Shown: piece after piece, positions 8,791 through 17,331 of the stretch
How the letters are laid out: each line of letters begins with the position of its first letter
Numbering within the stretch: position 1 is the stretch's first letter
NCBI GenBank assembly: GCA_910586225.1
Contig: CAJUIL010000026.1
Location: 1 to 57,358 of the forward strand
Origin: an uncultured Eubacterium sp.
Lineage (GTDB): Bacteria; Bacillota; Clostridia; Lachnospirales; Lachnospiraceae
Direction: 5' to 3'
DNA: 57,358 nucleotides
Position numbers and translations under genes: made by a program
Notes under the pieces: generated by a model
What the model saw: only the letters and a program-made list of their open reading frames with translations
What the model was told of the DNA's origin: nothing
Database searches by the model: none

Positions 8791-10617
8791 TTAATAATAG
8801 TACCTTTTGTCTGATGCATCCTTTAGCGTAATCCTGACCTGCTCCTCCAATACGCGGATCAGATAGGCCCCCTCCTGTATCGCTTTGCATTCCGCCCCTT
8901 GTATCCTTTCCACCGTCTCCCCATGCAGCCGCAGCATAAAAAACGCCTCCTCCTCCAGATTTTCCACAGACAGCGTGATCGTATCCGCTATGCGCTCCTG
9001 CGTATGGCAAATCGCCAGAAACCGCCGTATCCGCCTGTCGCTCTGCGCTAGCGTCGTCGCGTCAAACGCCTCGTACCCTTTCCAGTAGGTTTGCGCATTG
9101 CCGGAAAACCTGTCATACACTTTTTCCCACACATCCTCCTCAGACTGCGGATACACAATACGGCTCAGATCCAGCGCAATACTGGAATAACCAAGCGCAG
9201 TCTGCACACTGTTCATACGCAGGTCGTCTAAAAAGGTATGTTTGTCCGCTTTGTTCAGTATCATCTGCTTTGTAATATCTTCATTAAAATACCCGACAAA
9301 GGGTCCTTCCTTCCTGTCCACGAGCACGGTACGCACATCGCCGAAGCCTTGCTCCGATAGAATGCGCTTTGTTTCCTGATCTGACCGATCCCCTTGATAA
9401 AAAGACAAAAACGAATAATCGGTAAGCTCCCTTTCTAAAAATTCCTTCTCCTGCCCGCCCAGATCCTCTGAATCACCGGATATGCCTGCTTCTCCTTTTT
9501 CTTCCCGCAGCAGCTTCATCGCGTACACAAGGCTTGCGGCATCCGTTTTTGTCCCGTCTGCTGGATCCAGCTGCGGCGCCAGCATACAAGTAGGCCGCTT
9601 GCCGCTCCTTTCTGCAGTCAGGGAAATTCCCGGCCAGACCAGATCCCGGTATACCGCATCAAGCGTACGGCTGTACAGGCGCAGCATCGTCTTTTCATTC
9701 GCATTTCCGGGCACTGGACAGCTTAGGATCGACAGATTTTGCGCATTTATAACAGGATAAAGCGCATAATCCTGCATCTCATAAAATATCCCTTCCAAAA
9801 AACCAATCCCGCAGTAATCCTCCATATACGTCCCGTTTATCACAAATACTTCAGCGCTCCCTGTACTGCTGCGCCAAATCAACGCTGGAAGATCCTCGTT
9901 TTTCACCGTATCATCCAACATACCAGCCATATACGTTTTCGTTCCCGGCGCGGTCTGGCACCAAGTCATCGTTAACTCCATATCCTGTCTGTATGGCTCC
10001 GTCGTCTCGCTCAGACAATATATTTTTTCCCCGCCCAGCAGCAGGCCGTCAAACAGGCGGATCCCCTTTGCCTGTACCTTTTTGGCCGCGACTGCCCGGA
10101 TTCCCAAAAGACGGCGCAGACGACCGTTTTTTTCAAGCTGCGCAAGATCCGGCAGTCCGCAAAATACAAGGTCTACCCCTTGTCTATTCAGATCCTCCAA
10201 GCGCTGCGTATCCTCCTCCGGCTCCAGAGCCGCCGCTTCCACCAGTACTGCTTCCGGCCTCTGCGATGGCCGAAACGTATACGCCGAAAGCCTCGGATAA
10301 CATTCCAGATAGCGCTTCGAATACAAACACCACTGTTCTACCACGGATACAAGCGCTGCCCCTTCCTGATGCGTCTCTGCCTGCTGCGCTGCTTCCCCAC
10401 TGGCTCCGATCAATACCACATATTTCCCGGCTTCCTTCCCCTGCCGCTTTGACACCGCCTGCACCGAAGCCCGGTTCCATTTTGTATCCGCCTGCGCCGC
10501 ATAAGCGTTGCTGTCGTAATCATTCATCTGTTCTTTCAATACCTCCGGTGCCTGGAGCATCAAAAGCAGCACGAGCATGATCATAGATATTGTAAAAAAA
10601 TTCCTGCGGGATACCAT
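8791..10617 (-). CDS. DUF2194-type extracytoplasmic protein, putative PelA-like module
   Basis: 608 aa with an N-terminal anchor (MVSRRNFF followed by a hydrophobic run to about residue 24) and a large exported part. Its place directly before pelF and its overall character match the DUF2194 proteins I associate with Gram-positive Pel loci, where the equivalent gene supplies a deacetylase (PelA-DA). I cannot find a clear TFDDGP-type metal motif, so activity is uncertain. The stop and the start of pelF are 21 bases apart. GGAGGAAT precedes the ATG. Inference: it modifies the polymer on the outer face of the membrane or has become a non-catalytic partner. Confidence 0.6.
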   Translation of the reverse strand: MVSRRNFFTISMIMLVLLLMLQAPEVLKEQMNDYDSNAYAAQADTKWNRASVQAVSKRQGKEAGKYVVLIGASGEAAQQAETHQEGAALVSVVEQWCLYSKRYLECYPRLSAYTFRPSQRPEAVLVEAAALEPEEDTQRLEDLNRQGVDLVFCGLPDLAQLEKNGRLRRLLGIRAVAAKKVQAKGIRLFDGLLLGGEKIYCLSETTEPYRQDMELTMTWCQTAPGTKTYMAGMLDDTVKNEDLPALIWRSSTGSAEVFVINGTYMEDYCGIGFLEGIFYEMQDYALYPVINAQNLSILSCPVPGNANEKTMLRLYSRTLDAVYRDLVWPGISLTAERSGKRPTCMLAPQLDPADGTKTDAASLVYAMKLLREEKGEAGISGDSEDLGGQEKEFLERELTDYSFLSFYQGDRSDQETKRILSEQGFGDVRTVLVDRKEGPFVGYFNEDITKQMILNKADKHTFLDDLRMNSVQTALGYSSIALDLSRIVYPQSEEDVWEKVYDRFSGNAQTYWKGYEAFDATTLAQSDRRIRRFLAICHTQERIADTITLSVENLEEEAFFMLRLHGETVERIQGAECKAIQEGAYLIRVLEEQVRITLKDASDKRYYY

Positions 10618-10621
10618 TTTG

Positions 10622-13234
10622 CTATTCCTCCGCGTATGTTTTCATATTATACACATAGTCTATCGAAAAATTAAACAAGCTGTACGGATTCTGCCTTGCA
10701 CAATAACAAACAAACTCCTCCGACTCATAGTAAACCGTAAACTCTTTTGGAAACAATCGCACAAACTGCTGTGCCCAGTAATACATCCTGGACATTTCCA
10801 CCCAGCGCCGCTCCCCTTTGTACATTTCAATGCCTTGCTTATCCGGCAGTCTTTGGTCTGCACCGCGTACGGAAACTGACTGGCCGCTGCCGGCATATTC
10901 CTCGCTATAAGGAACCGGTACTTTTTCAATAAAAAAATATACCTTCTGTGTCGGAATATACAGCTTGCCCGTCCCTCCCGCCTGCTCCAGCTTGCGCAAA
11001 AATGTATCGGTTTCATAGTGGAAGCCATGGTCCTCCCCCATATGAAGCTCATCATTGGCAGATACGATCGTCCAAGTATCGTCTTGCTCTTCCCGGATAA
11101 TATTCGTCAGGCACAATACCGCGTCATTGAGCTGCATTCCCTGCGGATAACGGATCATCTTTCCTGTCCCAGAAAAGCAAACGCCCGCCGCAAGCGCAAA
11201 AACAAGCAGTATCGACAGCAGATCCACCCCGCGCGCCGGCAAAATCCTCCCAAAAAGCAGCGATAAAATACTATCCGCGCAAAAGCACCATAAAACAATG
11301 AGCAAATACGCATAATACACGGTTGTACGTCCCCTCGTCTCCATCAGTTCCGGCAATCCCAAATTCGCAGCGGCGAGCACCACCGTAAGCATACCCATCC
11401 AAGCTGCCACCGACATAAGACGCGCCGCATATTCCGTCTGCCGCAGGCAGAAAAACAGTACCGAAAGCAGCGCCAGAAACGGCACGGACGCCAAGATCAG
11501 CCAGTCCATCCACAAGAACCTGCTCTGCAGCAAAAACGAACGCATCATATCACAGATTGCAGAAGCCACCCTTCTTGGCCTTTGCATGATCCGCTCCAAA
11601 GTACCCGGATGCTTCATCTGCACAGCTCCTTCCAGATCGCTGTTTTCCTCCAGCCCATACCCAACCGCAATAAAATCACCCTCATAAAACACTTGACCAT
11701 CGTCCAGAAGCTTTGCGCCAGATACCAGCTGACCGCCCCGAACCTGATACGTATCCACGGTAATATCGCCCTGTGATATGACCCGTCCCCCTTCAAACGA
11801 TCCTTTGTCTGAAACGATCTTTCCGTCCAAATAAATGATATGATCCTGCAGTACAATAAAGTGCCGGATATCTGTAACCTGAAGCTCCCTTTTCTCATCC
11901 TCTGTTTTGACCGACGGCTTGCCTTGCGTCCCGTCCAGCACACGCAGCCCCCAATACAAAGAACCTTCTAACGGCGTACCTCCCGCCACCGCACAGGCCA
12001 TCGGCAGCACCGCAAGCACAACCGCCGCTACGCCCGCTGCCATCACCTGTGCAAAATACGGCCTGCGAAACAGACGGAAGCAGTACCCGCACGCAATCCC
12101 CAGGCAAAGGATCCCCGCCGTTATCGTATTGTAAAAATGTACTGTGAGCGTCAGGCTAAAAGAAATCACAAAAAAACATAAATACCAAAAGCTCTCCGCT
12201 TCCCACCAGCAGATACAGATACGCCGATCCCGCTTTTCCTCCAGCAAAACCTTACGCACCTGCAGCGAGCCGTCCTGCGCATCTTCCTCCAGCAAAAATA
12301 CAGCCTCTTCGTCCTCGTTCGTACGGTTTATCGTCCCCTCCCGCTTTTTGTTCTCTAAGTATAAAAACAGGAACGCAGCCGAAGGCAGAATAAATATCAT
12401 ACCAAATTCCTGCGGCAGCGAGCTGAAAAAACGGCTGTACGTATTGTCCTGAAACACATCCGCAAGCAAGTACAAAAAAAGCCCCGCATACGCCAGAAAC
12501 CGTGTTTTACAAAACAGCCGCACAAATGACAGCAGCATCAGGTGGATCAGCAGCGCCTGTACGACCCAGAACAGCCGCAGCAGCACATACGTCTCGATCC
12601 TGAATACCGTATGCAGAAAATAAATGACACAATGAAAGCCAAACGGATATACGCCCGCTGCAAACAGTTTTCCACGGCCCATGGAATTTATCCAGTCGTT
12701 ATGCACAACAATATCCGAAGCACCATAGCTATACTGTGCAAAAGCATTTACTCCATAAGTAACAGCAAACGCTCCGATCACCGCAAACACAAGCAATACC
12801 TCCGCCGGATACTTCCAAAAACGCTTCCATACTAAGACTGCCGCGCATCTTCCTGCCCGGTGCAGCCGCGCAAGCAAACGGCCCGCAAGCAGGCGGCCTC
12901 CGTATTTACCCTCCGCCAGTTTCTTTGCCGCTTCCAAAGCACTTTGCAGCTCCTCCTGCAAATACGGCCCCCGCATCCGCAAAAACGCCGCAGCAGGCAC
13001 AGCCACAGTCGTCCCAAACAGCGTAAACCAGTTTGAAATATGCAAAAGCTGCAGGATGAGTACAAGCGTAATCATATAAAAATTACCGGCAGACTGGTAG
13101 ATCATAAACCGCACGCAAAACCGCATCCCTCTTATTTTTTTATATAAAAGGAGCGCCGGCACAAGCAGCGTCATCACCGCGTAAGCGCTAAAGATCTCAA
13201 AAAGCTGCAGCGCCGTCAGCATTTTCATAGACAT
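10622..13234 (-). CDS. 870-aa polytopic membrane protein of the pel-like operon (GT-C-like?)
   Basis: The protein has at least 12 hydrophobic segments over residues 1-470, a soluble part around 475-600, more membrane segments at about 610-740 and a C-terminal soluble tail. After the first four segments it has IVVHNDWINSMGRGKLFAAG and YPFGFHCVIYFLH, an acidic/histidine loop layout that recalls GT-C membrane glycosyltransferases. I do not recognise the family. The start at 13234 (MSMKML) is chosen because GAAGAGGGGG precedes it; a longer in-frame reading to 13489 would overlap the upstream gene by over 200 bases and reads as shadow sequence. It is not one of the standard Pel components. Confidence 0.6.
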   Translation of the reverse strand: MSMKMLTALQLFEIFSAYAVMTLLVPALLLYKKIRGMRFCVRFMIYQSAGNFYMITLVLILQLLHISNWFTLFGTTVAVPAAAFLRMRGPYLQEELQSALEAAKKLAEGKYGGRLLAGRLLARLHRAGRCAAVLVWKRFWKYPAEVLLVFAVIGAFAVTYGVNAFAQYSYGASDIVVHNDWINSMGRGKLFAAGVYPFGFHCVIYFLHTVFRIETYVLLRLFWVVQALLIHLMLLSFVRLFCKTRFLAYAGLFLYLLADVFQDNTYSRFFSSLPQEFGMIFILPSAAFLFLYLENKKREGTINRTNEDEEAVFLLEEDAQDGSLQVRKVLLEEKRDRRICICWWEAESFWYLCFFVISFSLTLTVHFYNTITAGILCLGIACGYCFRLFRRPYFAQVMAAGVAAVVLAVLPMACAVAGGTPLEGSLYWGLRVLDGTQGKPSVKTEDEKRELQVTDIRHFIVLQDHIIYLDGKIVSDKGSFEGGRVISQGDITVDTYQVRGGQLVSGAKLLDDGQVFYEGDFIAVGYGLEENSDLEGAVQMKHPGTLERIMQRPRRVASAICDMMRSFLLQSRFLWMDWLILASVPFLALLSVLFFCLRQTEYAARLMSVAAWMGMLTVVLAAANLGLPELMETRGRTTVYYAYLLIVLWCFCADSILSLLFGRILPARGVDLLSILLVFALAAGVCFSGTGKMIRYPQGMQLNDAVLCLTNIIREEQDDTWTIVSANDELHMGEDHGFHYETDTFLRKLEQAGGTGKLYIPTQKVYFFIEKVPVPYSEEYAGSGQSVSVRGADQRLPDKQGIEMYKGERRWVEMSRMYYWAQQFVRLFPKEFTVYYESEEFVCYCARQNPYSLFNFSIDYVYNMKTYAEE

Positions 13235-13260
13235 AAAAAGCCCCCTCTTCCTTTCCGCGG

Positions 13261-14169
13261 TCAGGCAAAAGTCCGTATCAGCTCCAGCGTCTCGCTGTCG
13301 ATCACAATCCCGGAACCTTTTAATTCCTCCATGACCTGAAAAAACCTTTCCTTTTGCTGCAAGGTAAAATACAGCTTGAGCCTGCACGTATAAGCAGCCA
13401 GCTCCAGCGGGTACTGTTCTACCATGCGCGCGCACCAAATCTCTGTTTTTGCAAATTCCTTTACCTCCAGCAGGCGCAGGCAGATCCATTCGTAAAATGC
13501 GATCGTCATTCCAGACGGATTTTTTTGAAAAAAGCTGTCCCCCACATCCGAAAGCAGCAGCACGAATTTTTTCTGCTCCATCGGTGTAAATACATTCTGC
13601 ACCAGCACATTGTTCATATATGGCAGCAAAGCCTCCTCCAGTGCGGTACAGCCTGCGTCCTGCGACTCCATTTCCTGCAGCCCTCTGCGCACATACAGAC
13701 GGAAATCATTCAGCTCATCCTGCAAAACAGAAGCGGCATAATGCGCCGTCTCTGAATCATGGCTGTTTAACGCAAGCGCAAGCGCCGAAAGACAGCTGCG
13801 CGTATCCGCACGTATGACATTCAGCATTAGGGATCGCAGGCTGCTTTTGTCTGTGACTGCAAGCGCCTCCTCCACTGGAACCAAGTCCCGCTCATGCTCT
13901 TCATCCGCCCGCACATTTGTCTGTACACGCTCCTTGCTGAACACAACGTCCGCAAGGTCAGCTTCCGTACGGAATACAAGCCGGCACAAGAGATAACCGC
14001 CTAGAAAAAACAGCGGGCCGGCCACCGGACAAAGAAGCATCACGCCAAAACGCAGCGCACAGGATCTTTTATCAAACGCCAAATGAAATACCATCCCCGC
14101 GAAAAGATATGCAAAGGATACCAGCGTGCTTCCCAAAAGCAGAATCCAAAACAGCTGCCACTGGCTCAT
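13261..14169 (-). CDS. pelE: PelE-like membrane/TPR protein
   Basis: A 302-aa protein with two N-terminal membrane segments (about residues 8-30 and 40-62) followed by a helical cytoplasmic part with TPR-like helix pairs (around residues 115-300). This is the layout of PelE (about 330 aa in Pseudomonas), which bridges PelD and PelF. It overlaps the end of pelD by 4 bases (ATGA), indicating translational coupling, and its position directly after pelD matches pelDE order. Sequence similarity alone would be weak; the call rests mostly on architecture and context. Confidence 0.62.
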   Translation of the reverse strand: MSQWQLFWILLLGSTLVSFAYLFAGMVFHLAFDKRSCALRFGVMLLCPVAGPLFFLGGYLLCRLVFRTEADLADVVFSKERVQTNVRADEEHERDLVPVEEALAVTDKSSLRSLMLNVIRADTRSCLSALALALNSHDSETAHYAASVLQDELNDFRLYVRRGLQEMESQDAGCTALEEALLPYMNNVLVQNVFTPMEQKKFVLLLSDVGDSFFQKNPSGMTIAFYEWICLRLLEVKEFAKTEIWCARMVEQYPLELAAYTCRLKLYFTLQQKERFFQVMEELKGSGIVIDSETLELIRTFA

Positions 14170-16361
14170 AGCTCCATCCCCTCTCTGACCCGGCTTGGAT
14201 AGCCGGCCTCTGAAAATCTCTGTATGACAAGCATCGCATCTTTATGCTCCGTATTGGCCAACAGCGCATACAGATTTCCATCCGAAAGCCTGCCAAGATA
14301 ATCCGACTGACGCATCAGCTTTTCGAGCGCTGCCGCCGCTTCCTCCTGCCTGTGCTTTGGGATATCGATACGCAGTATCGTACATTCCGTCAGGTCTTTA
14401 TTCCGCGCCTTTAGATAAGCCTTTACCAGGCTGGCGAACGCCTCGGTTTCCATGATCCTCGTCCCGCCGACATAACGCTGGTGCTCAAGCGCTTCGATGT
14501 AACGGCTGGCACGTACGACCGCGTTTTGGATCAGATACCCGATCACAACGAGCATATTTGCCTGCGCAAGCGTCATTCGCTCCCATGGGATCCCCCAAAT
14601 CATCAAGATCAGCTGCATCCTGTCCTCGGAATAGATCGCGTTTGCCATCAACGGGTAATTTTCATCCATCGTTTTATTAATATAAACCCTCCGCTCCTTC
14701 AGATCCTCATACATTTGCCCATACGATTTATACGCGATCGAGTTGCCCAGCTCTCTCGCCTTTTTCGACGTCGCGGAAAACAATCTTGCATACGAATCGT
14801 TCGCAACGGAATAGATCGCTACATCCTTACTGCCGACCAGACCAGATAATATTTCCGCTGCGTAAAACAATACCTCTGACGGATCGTATTGGTCGAGAGA
14901 CGACGTAATCTCATAAATTTTTCCAAAACTGTCATTCTGGTTGACAATCTGCACCTCCAGCACATTTTTCAAGCGGACATTACTCGTATTGATATCGTGG
15001 ATATCATCAAGCTGCCCGGCCAAGTACTGCATCTCCTCCAGATCCTCCCCCTGCACCGCTGCCAGACGGTCCTTTAAATACCCCGCCGACAACCCAAGGA
15101 TAAACAGCTGCGCCACCCAGACATACGTATTATGATCAAGCAGTACCTCCAATCCGCCTATCCTATGCGCCTGCCGCAGGCAATAGCCCCCGGCTGAGAG
15201 CACCGCGGAAAACACCGCCTGCTGCTGCCCGTGCATCATCGCAAAAAACAGCACATACAGCAAATAAAAATCCAACCGCGCAAAATACGCACTGTCCGCT
15301 GCCCCCTCGTCCAGCAAAAACACCGGGACAAGGCAGACAATATTTTCCAAAAACGGAACCAAGGCACGCACAAGATACAAAAGAGTCTGCCGAAGCCTTG
15401 TCACCGCACCCGCCCCGGTATCCGTCTCCCGCAGATAATCACCCGCATGACGCCGGAAATACTTTGCCATCACAGCAACAGACGGCTCATACGCATGAAA
15501 AAGCTTCATCCCAAATTCATCCGCAAACGCTTTTGCCGACAAAATAACCCGGTATTCGCTCCCTACCGTCTGATCCGTAAGGCCGACCCTGTCGCCCATC
15601 TCCTTTTGTACAAGCTGCGCCAGCGCAAGCTCTGTCAATGGCTGCTGTGAGGATAAATGGTACAGCTGCCGCTGCGTCCGCTGCGCCCGTACAACCTGAT
15701 AAATAAACTCTACTGCGTCATCCAGATGCAGCATGGAAAACACCTTATTGGCGCTTGCCTGGATACTCCCGGTACGCAGCGCCTCCACGCACATACGCGC
15801 ACACACATTGTCCCGCAGACGCTCTCCCAGCAGGCGTTCCCCATGCGGCACCGCATACAGATGATCCAGCCGCAGCACTACCGTATCCAGCCCCATTGTC
15901 TGATGATAATTACGGCACAGCTCCTCTCCCTGTACATACGTGATTCCCCGTAAACTGGCCGCACTAGCCTGCACCTGCTCAGATATATCATTTGGATAGG
16001 AATTTGTATACACCTCCTGCGAGGACAGAAAAATAAGCCTTCCCTTTTTCATCATCGCAAACGCGGATACCACATTCTGTATCCCTGCCAGAAAACGCAC
16101 CGACTCCCTACGTGGATCCTCCCAGCTGAAATTTGGATCATACGCTCCCGTGAACAAAATCACATCTGGATTTATACTTTCAAAAATTTCCTTTAAGCAA
16201 TCGCAATCATACGAAAAATTATATCTTTCATAAACATTTTTATATACACCTGCTGCATTCCGGCTGCCAGTCAGCACATACGAACGGTGCCCCTCCTTAT
16301 TCAGCTTGTTCAGCATTGCGTTCATCAGGCTGCCGCTGCCGCCGATCAGCAAAACTTCCAT
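14166..16361 (-). CDS. pelD: PelD-like c-di-GMP receptor fused to an SDR domain
   Basis: The 731-aa product has four parts. Residues 1-300 are an extended SDR/epimerase-like domain (LLIGGSGSLMN; SSQEVYTNS; YVQGE where YxxxK is expected). Residues about 330-430 carry four membrane segments. Residues about 455-600 look like a GAF domain. Residues about 610-731 are a degenerate GGDEF domain. In the last, LSDGN (692-696) replaces GGDEF while the inhibitory-site motif RQSD (684-687) and R691 are kept. PelD proteins bind c-di-GMP through such a site to switch on Pel synthesis. Expected role: membrane regulator of PelE/F/G. The SDR domain seems catalytically impaired, because the usual lysine is Glu. 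Confidence 0.82.
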   Translation of the reverse strand: MEVLLIGGSGSLMNAMLNKLNKEGHRSYVLTGSRNAAGVYKNVYERYNFSYDCDCLKEIFESINPDVILFTGAYDPNFSWEDPRRESVRFLAGIQNVVSAFAMMKKGRLIFLSSQEVYTNSYPNDISEQVQASAASLRGITYVQGEELCRNYHQTMGLDTVVLRLDHLYAVPHGERLLGERLRDNVCARMCVEALRTGSIQASANKVFSMLHLDDAVEFIYQVVRAQRTQRQLYHLSSQQPLTELALAQLVQKEMGDRVGLTDQTVGSEYRVILSAKAFADEFGMKLFHAYEPSVAVMAKYFRRHAGDYLRETDTGAGAVTRLRQTLLYLVRALVPFLENIVCLVPVFLLDEGAADSAYFARLDFYLLYVLFFAMMHGQQQAVFSAVLSAGGYCLRQAHRIGGLEVLLDHNTYVWVAQLFILGLSAGYLKDRLAAVQGEDLEEMQYLAGQLDDIHDINTSNVRLKNVLEVQIVNQNDSFGKIYEITSSLDQYDPSEVLFYAAEILSGLVGSKDVAIYSVANDSYARLFSATSKKARELGNSIAYKSYGQMYEDLKERRVYINKTMDENYPLMANAIYSEDRMQLILMIWGIPWERMTLAQANMLVVIGYLIQNAVVRASRYIEALEHQRYVGGTRIMETEAFASLVKAYLKARNKDLTECTILRIDIPKHRQEEAAAALEKLMRQSDYLGRLSDGNLYALLANTEHKDAMLVIQRFSEAGYPSRVREGMEL

Positions 16362-16639
16362 TTTTCCTCATCTCCTGTACGATCCCAAATAACTCCCCTT
16401 GCTTCCAGCTGCCGGATAAACTGCCGGATATCTGACAACGCTTCCTCCTGCGTAATGCCATAACAGCCAGCGAATGCCTCCGCTGCCCGTTCCGGCGCTT
16501 CCCCCTTTTCCAGCATACGCCAGATTTCCGCGCCGCTTTCGTTTAAAGCAATCGGCTTTGCATATGCCGCGCCCTCCTGCGCCATATGCAAAAGCCAGTA
16601 TTTCCCCGCTGCCTTGCGCAGCTGATAAGCCATTTTCAT
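16346..16639 (-). CDS. standalone PqqD-like (RRE-type) protein
   Basis: A 97-aa protein with the PqqD-family core PIALNESGAEIWRML followed by ITQEEALSDIRQFIRQLEA. PqqD-type domains bind leader peptides of ribosomal peptides or act as peptide chaperones. Start 16639 is preferred over 16669 because GGTGGAG lies 5-8 bases upstream of it. It overlaps pelD by 16 bases and has its own promoter upstream, so it is the first gene of the pel-like operon, yet its relatives are the PqqD domain of the divergent HPr-kinase-like fusion and presumably the candidate peptide. Membership in a pel operon is unexpected. Confidence 0.75.
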   Translation of the reverse strand: MKMAYQLRKAAGKYWLLHMAQEGAAYAKPIALNESGAEIWRMLEKGEAPERAAEAFAGCYGITQEEALSDIRQFIRQLEARGVIWDRTGDEEKWKFC

Positions 16640-16719
16640 AAGCTCCACCCCAATCATAAGCGTTCTCAATTTCCATTATTTTTGTATTTTTCTACCTGTT
16701 TTTTTGAAACACGAAATCC

Positions 16720-16749
16720 ATTATAGCACATTATGAAAAAAAGTGTACA
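16720..16749 (-). promoter_or_regulatory. promoter of the PqqD-pel operon
   Basis: On the minus strand TGTACA (16749-16744) and a perfect TATAAT (16725-16720) are separated by 18 bases. The element lies inside the 3' end of the S26 peptidase gene and about 80 bases ahead of the PqqD start. It would allow the pel operon to be transcribed separately from the peptidase. Confidence 0.55.
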
Positions 16750-17213
16750 AAAAAATGAATAACAGATGCAATTTTTTGTCGAAATGGCCGGACAAGCAGC
16801 CAAACACAACTGTAAAAAACATAAACCGGATGCCGGACGGACACCTCGCGCCCTTTGTAGATAAACGACGTCAGTATCCCCCGCAGCTGCTCCGGCCGCA
16901 GCGGGCCTTCAATATCCGTCTGATTATCTCCAACCAGATAAACCCCCTCCGGCACCGCCTTCCAGATTCGGTGCAGCACTAAAATGCCTCTGCTTCCCGC
17001 CCTGCGATAAAGCACGACGTCACCCCGCCGCGGCACGCGTCCTTGCGGCAGCGGGCCTATCACCGCTTCGTCTCTGCCCGGAACAAACATCGGATACATA
17101 CTGTATCCCTGCGGATAGATCCGCACAGGATGTCCCTGCGCCAAAAGCTGTTCGATATCTATCTTTTTTTCATTACCTCCGGCTGTTTTGCCGCTGTTCG
17201 CATCCTCTGTCAT
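16731..17213 (-). CDS. S24/S26-family signal peptidase-like protein
   Basis: 160 aa with the signal-peptidase box GYSMYPMF (nucleophile Ser38), RRGDVVLYRR and LVLHRI (His81), then VYLVGDNQTD. The histidine in place of the bacterial general-base lysine fits the Ser/His (ER/archaeal/SipW-like) S26 type. A single C-terminal hydrophobic segment (VYVFYSCVWLLV) would anchor it. The start at 17213 is chosen because GGGAGGG lies 6 bases upstream; an ATG two codons earlier would abut that site. It is divergent from the HPr-kinase-like gene. Inference: it processes the candidate peptide at 18961 or another exported product of the cassette. Confidence 0.78.
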   Translation of the reverse strand: MTEDANSGKTAGGNEKKIDIEQLLAQGHPVRIYPQGYSMYPMFVPGRDEAVIGPLPQGRVPRRGDVVLYRRAGSRGILVLHRIWKAVPEGVYLVGDNQTDIEGPLRPEQLRGILTSFIYKGREVSVRHPVYVFYSCVWLLVRPFRQKIASVIHFFVHFFS

Positions 17214-17331
17214 TTCCATCCCTCCCGTAACAAGAATTTATCGTAGCATTTTTTTTCGCAAAATGCTATACTAAATTTTCCAACCGGCATTTACAAGCTA
17301 TTATCAAAATTTAAGAAAAGAGTGTCCTACT

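Noticed and set aside
13235..13489. N-terminal extension of the 870-aa membrane protein
   Set aside because: It overlaps the PelE-like gene by over 200 bases, lacks coding character and bypasses a strong ribosome binding site in front of 13234.
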